Positions 1-11,500 of a stretch of DNA of 64,000 bases are shown here, piece after piece. The stretch is from contig VXBP01002899.1 of NCBI GenBank assembly GCA_013400115.1, positions 1 through 64,000 on the forward strand. The letters are read 5' to 3'. A program made the translations under genes and the position numbers. The notes below the pieces were generated by a model, which worked only from the letters and a program-made list of their open reading frames with translations, did not search any database and was not told where the DNA came from. Each line of letters begins with the position of its first letter. Within the stretch, counting starts at the first letter, position 1. This stretch comes from Rhinopomastus cyanomelas (Eukaryota; Chordata; Aves; Bucerotiformes; Rhinopomastidae).

Positions 1-157
1 ATCGACACCTGCCAGGTAGGCCATCCACCCCTGCCCCTGCGCCACCCCCTCCCACAGCCCCCTGGCCACAGCCTTCCTGCCCACCTGCTCCAACAGCCTC
101 CCAGGCCTCCTGGCACAGGCCACCTCCGCCCACCTGCACCCCCTCTTCTCCCCTGCA

Positions 158-440
158 GGGCGACAGCGGGGGGCCCCTGGTCTGCAGGGACATCCAGGCC
201 GGCCACTTCTGGCTGGTGGGGATCACCAGCTNTCACGACAGCAGGGGATACTCATGTATACCCTGCCCACTCCCCAGAACCAGCCACATCACCAGCTGTG
301 ACATCGCTCGCGGGTCCCCAGGCACCGCGGCAACCCCCGACTGCTGTCACAACAACGGTGCCTGCTGCACTGCTGCCAACCAGCTCTCCACTCGCTGCGA
401 CCATGAAGCCCCTTCTGGTCCTGCTTGTGCTGCTGGCCCT
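158..440 (+). pseudogene. Terminal-exon fragment of a trypsin/acrosin-like serine protease
   Basis: A polypyrimidine tract and AG (around 147-157) precede an open frame beginning GDSGGPLVCRD, the active-site serine motif of S1 (trypsin-fold) proteases. It continues GHFWLVGITS, the spacing seen in acrosin-type proteases. After the ambiguous base at 232 the frame stays open but no longer resembles the family: the expected WGxGCARxxxPGVYT block is replaced by HDSRGYSCIPCPLP. A weak echo (GILMYT) appears in a neighbouring frame, so a frameshift is possible. Only the serine-containing segment is present; His and Asp exons would lie left of the window. The catalytic Ser is present, so whether this is a dying paralogue, a sequencing error at the N, or an unusual C-terminus cannot be settled. 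Assignment to acrosin rather than another S1 protease is tentative. Confidence 0.5.
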
Positions 441-446
441 GTGTCA
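402..446 (+). pseudogene. Truncated signal-peptide-like start (MKPLLVLLVLLALC)
   Basis: An ATG in good Kozak context (GCGACC before ATG) opens a 14-residue hydrophobic leader typical of a secreted protein. The frame runs directly into a CR1 3' end (from about 446) and stops at 474-482. No convincing splice donor precedes the CR1. It may be the first exon of a secretory gene broken by the retroelement, or a chance leucine run. No family is recognised. Confidence 0.25.
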
Positions 447-548
447 CTTAGATTTAGTGTTAGAGGTGAACTTGTAGATTAGGGTTGATGGTTGGACTTG
501 ATGATCCCAAAGGTCTTTTCCAACCTGAATGATTCTATGATTCTAAGG
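446..548 (+). repeat. CR1 LINE 3' end, sense
   Basis: Typical CR1 terminus: TTGGACTTGATGATCCC, then CTTTTCCAACCTGAATGATT, then two copies of the ATTCTATG-type octamer. It abuts the signal-peptide-like start without spacer. Confidence 0.85.
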
Positions 549-2444
549 CAGGAACAAGAGATAAGAACTAGTCTCCTCTCAGTGTCAAAAAAACCCCTCT
601 GTTGTAATAACCTGCTCTGGCCTCCCCAGTCTGTTGCCCCTGCAACACCCACCTCTCTGCAGCTCATTTCTCTCTCCAAAACACATAGGAGGCCCAAGAC
701 AGAAGAACTTAGGATGGTGCAGCTTCTCAAGCCAAGCCAGTACTGTGATAACACGCTGCATCACACAGTCTCGGTGTCACATCGTGGTGACTAAACCCCA
801 TCCAGTTTACGGGGTGTGGACAATGCAGCCTGATAAGGTCTAAAGCAGCATCTTGGGGATTACCCATCTCACTGATCCAAGGAGAAACCCCCAGCACTAT
901 GCCAAGCAAATCGGTCTGTGCCACCATCCCCAAAGATCCCCCTGTGCAGCCAGTCAGGATGATGTGGAGCCGATCCGTCGCCTGCGACATGCTGCAGCAC
1001 TTTGTAAAGACAGTCCTGCTTGGAGCCTCTGCAATGCAGCACAGTGACTGCAGCCCTCAGCAGCTGCTCAGCATCGGCAGCTTTCACTGGAGCCTGATGC
1101 TTGGCAGAGAGATTTACAGTTATCTGCTCAGCACTGAACACCCAGTACTCACTTTGAGTTTGATTTCTAAAAAGAAGGGGGAGAACCAGTGCAGTGGAAT
1201 CAAGGCCACAGCACTCACCAGGCTTGGGACAGCATTTCTCTAACAGGGATCAAAGGGGGTTCTCAGAGGAGAGGGGAGGAGAAGGAGAGCAGCCTGCTGC
1301 TCTGCAGGCTGGGTCCCTCCAGGACACTCATATTTTAGGAAATGAATGTTTCTATAACGCAGGAGGTACAGGGCTCAGCTCAGGTAGTTCTGTAAGCAAA
1401 AGACTTCGAAAAAAGATCCACCTGGGGTAAAGCACCATGAGAAGAGCCCAGGGCACTGCCCTCTCCAAGCAGAAAATTCTACCTGCTCCTGACTGCAGAA
1501 GTTGTGCTCATCTGGATTTTATTGATGGAGGTTTGGCCTTTTATACTGATGTGGGACTTGTGAAATCCCAGTTCAGTGAATCACTGAGCAGGGCAGAGTC
1601 CAGCAGAACAAGAGCACCCATATCCCTCCCTTGATCCCCACAGCTCAGAGCCACTTCCTTCTCCAGTCTTATCCAGGAATCTCATACCAGGGCCCAAGTG
1701 CTTCACTCAGTACCTTTTTTAACCATTTTCCCCCATTTTCAAATCCAAGCTCTTCCACTTCCTTCTGCATGTGATCACTTCTGCCTGCCTTCCACACACT
1801 CAAATCTCCGAGAGCCACCACACAGCCGCAGCAGAGCAAGGAAAACCATTTTAATTGGCTTCTTTAATAGCCAGCCCTTCCACGTGGGCTGAGCTGAACA
1901 ACTCACGTGCGTTCTACTACCCTCCTCACAAAAGTAAAACCCAACTTTTCTCAGTAAACAAACAATCCAAATGGTTGGTCCCACCCTCTGCTGCTTTTCC
2001 CTCCTGTCCTGGTGCAGGAAAAGCCCTGGAACAAGGAACGGAGGTTCTACTCAGCTCTCAAGCACCTGGTGAACCACCGGTAGCACAATTAAACGATTAA
2101 CATCTCCTGGAAGCAGTTCAAATATTCTGTGTAACAGCAACAAACCACAAAAACAAAAAGCACCAGATGGAAAAAGGCCTCAAGTCCTTCACTGGAACAG
2201 GGATCACATTAGATAAGCAGATCCATTTCCCAAGGAAGAAGAGCTTGAGAGACAAACTCAACTAGTTTATTTAGTATCCCCAGTGCTGAGGAAAAGGCCC
2301 CTTTTGAGTTCTGGTCTCTAAAGATGCCAAATTTTTATTAGTGAACCTGCTGCCATCACCTCCCCACCTCAGACATTGCATTTCCACCTCCATCCAAGTT
2401 TTGAAAGTGATTCAATTTTGATTAAAAGCAACAGTCACACTTAC
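549..2444. other. NSF intron 2 (distal part), no coding evidence
   Basis: Lies 3' of NSF exon 2 on the minus strand and shows no recognisable NSF exon 3 (expected to begin HVxVxTSPNH). Open frames at 850-1240 and 1775-2100 lack splice-bounded, family-like sequence. AT content rises toward 2100-2440. I see no repeat of a recognised class here. Confidence 0.5.
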
Positions 2445-2530
2445 TGGCCAGAAGGAAAGTCCTTCTCATTCACCACAGCGCAGTTGGTCAGTGACAGCTC
2501 ATCCGTGGGACATCTTGCTGCTTGCATGGA
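2445..2530 (-). CDS. NSF: NSF exon 2
   Basis: 86 nt bounded by TTTCCTCCTCACAG acceptor and a GTAAGT donor (read on the minus strand). Starts in phase 0 (TCC = Ser5) and ends CA in phase 2. The translation contains ELSLTNCAVVNEKDF, diagnostic of NSF. Confidence 0.95.
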
Positions 2531-5500
2531 CTGTGAGGAGGAAACAAGGGTCAGATGAAATGCTGGTGTCCCTTTCCTAAGCCAAACTTCACAGACACAC
2601 AGATCATTAGGGAAGGGACCTCCAAGGGTCATCGAGTCTAACCCCCTGCTCGAGTGTAGAATCTAAGACAGATCACACAAGAACTCATCCAGAGTGTCTT
2701 AAAAGTCTCCAGAGAAGGAGACCCCACAACTTCCCTGGGCAGCCCCTTCCAGTGCTCTACCACCCTCACAGTAAAGAAGTTTTTCCTCCTCCTGAGGTGG
2801 AACTTCCTGTGCTCCAGCTGACAGCCAGTGTCCCCTGTCCTATCACAGGGAGCAAGGGAAGAGAGACTAGCTGTTTGTTCTTGACACCCAGCCCTCATGG
2901 GTTTACAGTGATTAGCTGAAAAGTCCCAGGTCTCTCAATGTCTCCTCATCAGGTCAGTGCTCCAGTCCCCTCATCATCCCCATAGCCCTCTTTTGGACTT
3001 ACTCAGACAGATCTCTGTCCCTCTTGAACTGGGCAGCCCAGAACTAGACACAATACTCCACATATGGCCTCACTAGGGCAGAGCAGAGTGATAGGAGAAT
3101 CTCCCTTGACCTGCTGGATCTTCTTGATCCATCCCAGGATTCCATCAGCCTTCTTGGGCACCAGAGCACAGTGCTGTTCCATGGAGAACTTGTCCACTAG
3201 AACTCCAACAACCCTCTCCAGCAGACTGTCATATTATTCCTTTACTTCAAATCCACCCAGCACAGAATGGTTCTGGTGAGCAACTCTGGGGTCACAGTAC
3301 ACAGGCACTGATAGGTTCCTCAGCCTCTACGAGGTTTCTCCACTCATCTCTGTGGGTCACAGGCAGTTGTTCCCAATAGCTCTAAGCTTTGGAAGAGCAG
3401 CAAACCTGCTGTTTTCTACTGTAGCCACAAAAACACTTCCAAATAGCCCAAGAAAGAGCCTGGTGAACCCTGGTGCTCGTGTGATCTCCCTGAACCCTGC
3501 CATAAGGCAGCAGCACGATCATTGACGGTGTCTTTTGCCAAGTAAGAACAGTCTGGGATATTTTCAAAGCTGGTGCAACAGACTAGTTCCATCAGAACGC
3601 TGGGTAACCCCATCTTCTGATGCTGTGCTGAGTTTGAGACACTAGAGAGGAATAAAGGCCACAGAATCCCAGATGAGTGGGGTTGGAAGGGATCTCTGGG
3701 GATCACCCAGTCCAACTCCCCCACCAGAGCAGGATTTCCTAGAGATCTCACAGGAACAGTTCAGGAGGGTTTGGGATGTCTCCAGAGCAGGAGACTCCAC
3801 AATCTCTCTGGGCAGCCAGGATTCTGCCACCTGCACATCCTTGTGTTCAGCAGTACCTCACCTCTCTGCCCTCACAGTAAGACTGTTGGGGTTCAGGATG
3901 CACAGGGGTCCATCTCTGGGCTGTGATGACCTTCAAAACATGCCAAGGGTTTGCTCAGGAAATTGAGCTGATCTGAACAAGATCCAGGTTAACATTTAAT
4001 TACAAAGCCAATCACTAAGCAGGCAGGTCCTGCTGTCCATAACGTGGTCCTGTTCATCTTCCTAATACAAACAGAGATGACCCATCCCTCAAGTTTCTCC
4101 TGAGAAAAATTCTCTGGTATCAAGTCCGGATAAATCCAGGACAGCCTGAGCCTCAGATCACTAACAAACAGAAGAGAAATTCAGTTAAAGTCAGTTTCCA
4201 TCTATTCTTATTAAAACATTTCTGCAAGTTTTGTGGGAGGATCCTCACCTTTCCTTTTTCTTTTCCTAAAGTCAGAGGAGAAATCCTATTTCAGGAGTAG
4301 CTGTTCAATATTTTTCTCCTCCACTACTACTCAGGAATCCGCAGCTGAACTAACCAGACATCTCCAGTCTCAGCCCATGCTGCCCCATCCCATTAAAGAA
4401 TGGCAAATGGAAGGGAGGAGCCTCAGGCCACTGGGAGACCTCTAGGATGCTGCTTTTAGGATCAAAACACTGTGATCTTCATTGTCAGACACAGATTTAC
4501 AGAAGCAATTTGATATGTTGATCTAGTGGCAGATTGCAAAGGTCTTTTCTAGTCTGAATAACTCTGATTCTATCACTGCCAGCAGTCAAATCCAGCAACA
4601 AGAGAAGGAATCGCACCGATCCCATCACACGTATCACAGAACCACAGAACATTAGGGATTGGAAGCGACCTCAAAAGATCATCTAGTCCAACCCCCCTGC
4701 CAGAGCAGGATCACCTAGACATATCCCAATGATTCACCTCCCCTCACTCCACTGGGCTGTTTGGGGACTCTTCTCTTGCTGAAGTAGACTAAAGTGAGGC
4801 TGCTCTACAGCTCAGATCAACTTCTGGAGTCAAAATGGGGCTGTACTGGAACAGCTGCTGTTTAGAAATGGGCTAGCGTGTTGTTTTCACTAAGTTCACC
4901 TGCCCTTCCCAGCTCCAACAACAGAGAAGGATCCTGCGGCAAATGGACTGATCTACCAGAATCACAAGTGCAAAGAGACTCAAACATTCTTGTAAGAAAA
5001 AATATATGAACCACCAGGAGCTCTGGAACTCACAACCTGCCCCTGAAACTCACAATCTGGGCCCCTCACTTCAAGAAAGAGATAGAGGAGCTGGAGCAGA
5101 TCCAGAGCAGAAATGAGGCTGGGGAAGGGAATGGAGGGAAAGGCTGATTGGGAGATGCTGAGGAAGCTGAGGGTGTTTAGCCTGGAGGAGACTCTGGGGG
5201 AAACCTTCTCCCTCTCTACAACTCCCTGAAGAGAGGTTGTAGTCAGAGGGGGTCAGGTTCTTCTCCCAGGCAACCAGCACCAGGACAAGAGGGCAGGGCC
5301 TGAATCTGCCAGGGGAGGGTTAGGTTGGATATTAGGAAGCCCTTCCTCATGGAAAGAGGGCTCAGATCCTGGAATGCACTGTCCAGGGCAGTGGTGGACT
5401 CCCCATCCCTGCAGGTGTTGAAGCACAGCCTGGCTGTAGCCCTTAGTGCCCTGGTCTGGCCAGTGGTCCAGATGGTGATGTTAGGTCCTGGGCTGAGCTA

Positions 5501-8500
5501 GCTGAGCTCAGAGGGCTTTTCCAGCCTCAATCATCTTTGGGTGCCTCACCCACAAAAGCTTCACCATTTCATCCTTTCTCCCTCCACAGGCAAGGGGCTA
5601 CTCTGTGAAGGACATGACCGGCTCAGACGCATTAGGCTGGATATTTTTGGAGAAAACTGAACACACTGCCCCTGGATTAAACCCTTTCACAGCAGCCGAC
5701 CTCGCCTGTGTTTTTAATCCCTTCTGACAAACCGCTTCCTACACGACAGCAGCAAGAGGCTGGCAAAGCCGCCACTCCCCTGTGTGAACCTTGCCCACAC
5801 CCAGCAACACAGAACCTTCCCCTTGAGAAAAGCAGAAACACAGAGCAACTTCAAACCCAGCACCAAGTGCTGCGGTGTTAATTCCATGACAGGACAGCAG
5901 TGAAGCTGCCCTGGCTGTCCAGCACGTGAAATAACATCAGTGCTTCCGCAGCAGCATCGCACCGGCTGTGCCAGTCATGCCACAGACCAGCTCATCCTCC
6001 CACAGGGCTGTCTGGAGGAGCCTGTTTCTCTCTTGGCAACAACCAACCTTTCAAAAGGCAGCTACAGTCCTCGCCGAGCTCCCAGTTCTCTGTGTCCAGC
6101 CTCCTTGAGCCCCAAGACTCTGCAGAACTCGGAGACATTAAGGATCCACAAGGGTTTTGCCACAGAACAGAAGGGCGTCGCTCAGTGGATGCAGCTTTTC
6201 CTCAGGGGCAATCTGAGAAAATCTGGTCCCATCACAGACGAGGATTAAACAGGGCAAGACCCAGAGAGAAAGGAGGAACATGGCCCTCTGATGAATCACA
6301 GAAGCAACCTCTTACCTCCCTGTTCCTCACCCCAGCACTGGAGGTTACTGTCTGTCTGTCACACACTTGAGCTGCAGAGCAAGGACTGAGTCAGTCCTCT
6401 GGCACAAAGGCAGCAGCCTGGAGCTGTAACAGGAGCCCCCCGGGAGCCTGGCAGCTGTCACATGCCCAGAGCAGGCCTGTCAGGGAACACTTCAAGCTCT
6501 TTATTCTGGGTTCCAGCTGCCCAGAACACCAGCACACGACGCCCAGATCCCCACGCCCTCACCCCTCTCTGCTCCCTTGGCACACCACGCATCAAAGAAC
6601 AGAGGGCAGGTGATGCTTGTCAGAGCATTTCTATCCATCTTCAGGTAGTTCCACACCTGCTTAAGTCAACTAACCAGTAGGTTAGCTAACCAGAGCGTGA
6701 GCAACCAGGGAAGGCACCACAGAGCTCAGCTCTACTGGGCAGGTGACAGCAAATGCCATCTGCTGCTGTCACCGCCAGCTGAAGGTGACCCAGATACATC
6801 TTCCCAGGTTGCAGCTACATCCCTGTCCACCACACAGAGATGTGAGGCTCAAAGCAGCACGGGAACTCTTCGCTGCCTCCAGTTATTGTTCTGGTTTATG
6901 CAAGGAGGAGACTCCAAGGACAGCCAAGTCCTCAGGAGATGCCTCCACATCTGAGACTGCCTTCGCTCTAAAGCACCCTCAGCTAGAGGCATCAGCCATG
7001 CAAAGCCTGTCTGCACAGAGACCTGCCTGGAGGGTCCTTCTGCTCATCAAGAGGAGAACAAGGCCCCTGGTAGATCTGCCCTGAACGAGGAGTGTGAAAG
7101 GCCTCACCAGTGGGTTTGTGATAAAGCTGCAGCAGTGCCCGCAGCACCTCCTCTGCTCTCAAGCAGACCTTAACTGTTGAAATGCAGCGCCAGGAGGTTC
7201 AGCAATGCCAACGTGCCCTACAAGGAAAAGCTGCCCCAAAGAACAAACAGAAATCATCACCATAATGTTTGATCCTACAGAGGGGGGTTTTGTGTGGATT
7301 CCAGATTTCCTCTACAACACGAAGCCCAGGGTTTCTGCATTTTGGCAGAGCTCAGCCCAGGCAGCAGCACTGAGCTATTGGGGTTCTTTCTGTGTACCCC
7401 AAACACACCCTTTCTCCTTCAGAACTGCTGACAAGCAGCCAAAGCAAAAGCAAAGCACTGCAGGTGGTGGCTGGGGAAAAGAATGAGTGAGGAAGTCTCT
7501 GGAATTTTACCCAGAGCTCACACCACTGCAGCACGGCGTGGGCGAGCGCAGGGTACAGCGAGACGGGGACTATCTGCAAATTGTTCCGGCTCAGGAAGCT
7601 GAAGAACATGTTTTCTGTTAGTCAGACCCACGGGGGGAAGCTGGTGGGACATCACAGCACAAAGCAACCTGTCAGTGGTTACTGAGGAGAAGAGTTGAAC
7701 CAGCAATGCTACTGCAAAGCTGCTCCTCCTGCGAGTCCCCTGTGTGTCTGCCTGCAGAGCTGACTCAAAGGTCTTCAACCCAAACATTGCTAGAAACCTG
7801 TGAATAAAGTCAAGTTTGAACACTGAAATGACAAATTATGATGGTAAAGGAGCTCAGAGCTAAACAGGAAGCTGAAAGGATGACACACAGACCCCACAGG
7901 ATCCAGCACAACACTCCTGGTGGGAAGCAAAGGCACTCAAGGTGTTGCCTGACACAGCCTGTGCCTGAAGATCCAACAGAACCTGCAGTGAACGTTAATA
8001 CTCCAAGGCCAGGGAGCCTCCTGCACCCGATGACAAACAGCCACGTGAGCTGCAGCTGAGCCGGCTCAGCAACAGCCTGTGAGGAGTAGATGCATCAACC
8101 CTCCCAGTGCAGGAAGGCCTGAGGAGAAGCAGGATGACTACTACTACACACATACACCCAACACTGCAGGGCAGAATAAACTGGTGTAAAAAGAGTATTA
8201 ATGGTATCACAGGGTGGTCTGGAAGGGGGTTGGAGCAGCACAGGAAGCCACTGCTGTCTTAACCTGCAGGAGGAAACAGGAAGGAGAAATCCACAGCTCC
8301 TTTAAAGGCAGAGGTTGATAATATCTGTGAAAGGAATGACAACACAGCCAGGCCCACACCAGCACCCAGAGTCAGCAAGAGGAGATGTCCCAACATTGTG
8401 TTCCTGAAATTAAAACTAACAAATCAGTAAGGAAGTTCCTAGCTTGTCAAAGTTTATCTGGACATCTCCAAAACAAAAACCTAAGTGGAATAAGGCTTCC

Positions 8501-11500
8501 AGAGATCTGCAGCTGTGAGAAGAGATCAAACACTGACAAACCACTTTCTGGACAGCAGGTTTGGCAGGACAGGTTCCCTCTCCAGGTCTACAGGCGCTCA
8601 GAGCCCTGCTGTGCTGTCCCCTGACTGGCTGCTCAGGTCTGGCTCTCCCATCGGCTCCATCTGACCTCTGCTTTAGTTTGCTGAAGGCTTTTACCCTCCC
8701 TCAGGAAGCAGCTGCCTTCACTTTCGATAACAAGCTCATAAACTTTGTCCTATTTAAAAGAGGAATGTGTTAGTGAAGCTAAAATGTCAGAATTAATATT
8801 CAAATTTGTCAAAGCCAGGGGACTTGGAGCAAGGCAACACCAACAGAGCATCAGCACCAAGTCCAGACAAGGATGGATGAGACAGAACCCTCCTCCATCC
8901 CACAGCCCCGGATGCGACTCTCCCACTGCTGTGAGTCTTCTCCCCACATTGGCACCAAGGTGAACTGGCTACACCACACACACAGTGGCTGGCAGGAGCT
9001 GAAAAAGAGGGAACAGCTCCCATAATCAGCACTGACTAACCCAGGGCTGCAAATCACACCGGGAATGTTTTGTGTTGGCAGCACCAGTGACTTCCACTTT
9101 GCACCTGATACCATCTTCATCTGCAAAGGAGGAAGAGCCCAGCTGGCATCAGGGGTTGCAATACAAACACCAACCCATCTGCCCCAGACAGCTCTTTACA
9201 CACAAAATACACTTCACACCCTCTGTTTTCTTTATCTAACAGCATAGAACCACTGAATTATTGAGGCTGGAAAAGCCCTCTGAGCTCATCCAGCCCTGAC
9301 CAGGACCTAACATCACTCCAGTGGCCATACCAGGCCACTGAGGGCCACAGCCAGGTAAGTGGCTTCAATGCTTCCAGGGATGGGGACTCCACCACTGCCC
9401 TGGACAGTCCATTCCAGGCTCTGATCACCCTTTCCGTGAGAAAGGGCTTCCTAACATCCAACCCAACCCTCCCCTGGCAGCTTCAGGCCCTGCCCTCTTG
9501 TCCTGGTGTTTGTTGCCTGGGAGAAGAGCTCAACCCCCACCTGACTACAACCTCCCTTCGGGGAGTTGTGGAGAGGGAGAAGGTCCCCCGAGTGTCCTCT
9601 TCTCCAAGCTCCCCAGAGTCCCCTCACAGCCTGGGCAGGAATCTGGGAATCACTTTGGCATCAGGACACAAAAGCCACGCTCAGAGTAGGGAAGGGCCTG
9701 TCACAAAGGATGGGGGTTCTGAGGGAGATAACTCTGATCTGTGGTTTACAGCCACATGAGCTCAGTTCTGCAATGGGAGCTCCATAACCCCAGCACCAGT
9801 TCATCCCATCACTTGTGACCATGGCTGTACTGATGTACCAGAACCATAACTCACAGTTCCAAGGCTGCAGAGTTTGCCTAGAGGAGCAGAAGAAACAAGG
9901 GCACTGAAGGAGGGCTTGTACCAACCACTAGGACACCTACAGTTAATTAAGCAGGTTGTTCCACCCACAGATGTCCCTGTCCACAGCAGCTCTTCCTTCC
10001 AAGTATCTAAGTGATCGGCACCTACCCTGCTGTACCCTACAAGAAGCTACTCCCTGATGACAAGCATCAGTTCCACCTTCCAATTAAGCAGTAACAACCC
10101 AGAGTAGGAGCATTTGTAATTAACACCACCATGATCAACAGTTTAATTACAGAGAACTCATCACGTTTCATCTCAATGTCTTTTAAAAATCCTTCAAGGA
10201 TGAAACAAACCACATCTGTCAGCCTAGGACGGGCGTCACGGGATCTGGACTGAGGCCACCAGGACAGCTAAGGAATGCAAATGTCTTCCCATTCCTTTAG
10301 AGAGATCACCCAGTGGTAACAGGGACAGGTCAAGAACAGCCCCTTGAACTTGGAACTTCAGAGAATCGCAGAATGACTGAGGCTGGAAAAGGCCTCGGAG
10401 CTCATCCTGCCCTGACAAGGACCTAACATCACTACACCAGACAGACCAGGCCACAGCCAGGCTGTCCTTCTCCAGGGATGGAGACTCCACCACTGCCCTG
10501 ACCCATTCCAGGGTCTGATCACCCTTTCCATGAGGAAGGGCTTCCTAACATTCAACCTAACCCTCCCCTGGCAGCTTCAGGCCCTGCCCTCTCATCTTGG
10601 TGCTGGTTGCCTGGGAGAAGAGCCCGACTCTCACTCAACTACATCCCTTCAGGGAGTTGGAGAGAGGGTCCCCCCCAAGTCTCTTCCAGGCTAAACAGCC
10701 CCAGCTCCTTCAGCCTCTCCTCATGAGACCTTCCCTCCAGTTCCTTCCCCAGAATTTCCCTTGTGACAGCCAAAAATGCTGCTCTGTTGTGTGTCTGCAG
10801 CTCACTTCACGCTGAGAGAACTCATAGAATCTCTGTGGTTGGAAGAGACCTTTAAAATCAAGTCCAATCTTCAAAGCAGCACTGCCAGGTCACCACTGAA
10901 CCCTGTCCCTCAGTCCACACAATGGGCTGAGCTGGCCCTACGCTTCTCCAGGACACTGCCTGATGCACCAGGCGCTGCCCAACTACAAGTGGTTTATGTT
11001 TAAGATGTGAAACCTCACAAGAATTTCTATGCTGCCCACAGGAGAAGGATGTTACTGGGGCATAAATCACCTCAGATTTCTCAACAGAAGGTCACTGCTT
11101 TCCTGTCACCCAGGAGACAAGAGAACCGTGTTAAATCTTCTTATGCTACAAACATTCAACCTTCCTGAACCGAGGACAACACAAAAACCCTGCAACAAGC
11201 AAACCAGCGCAGCAGCGGGGCAAGAGAAGGCCTGGGACCTTCAGCCCTGAAGATGCCACTCAGGCCCAAGGATGCCACCAGTTAGACCTGATTTAACAGC
11301 AGCAGTTGTGACCAGTTGGCTCCAACACAAACAGGGCACCGTGCTGAACATTCTTCTGTTATCAGGAGTGACCACGTTCCTTGCCTGAGTTTTTCCGCTC
11401 ACAAATCTTTCAACACAACTCCCCAGCTCCTGGATGACAAATAATCTTCTGTAAAATGGACATTTTTAGTCTCAGAACTCTGGTCAGTGCCAGAGAGGCT

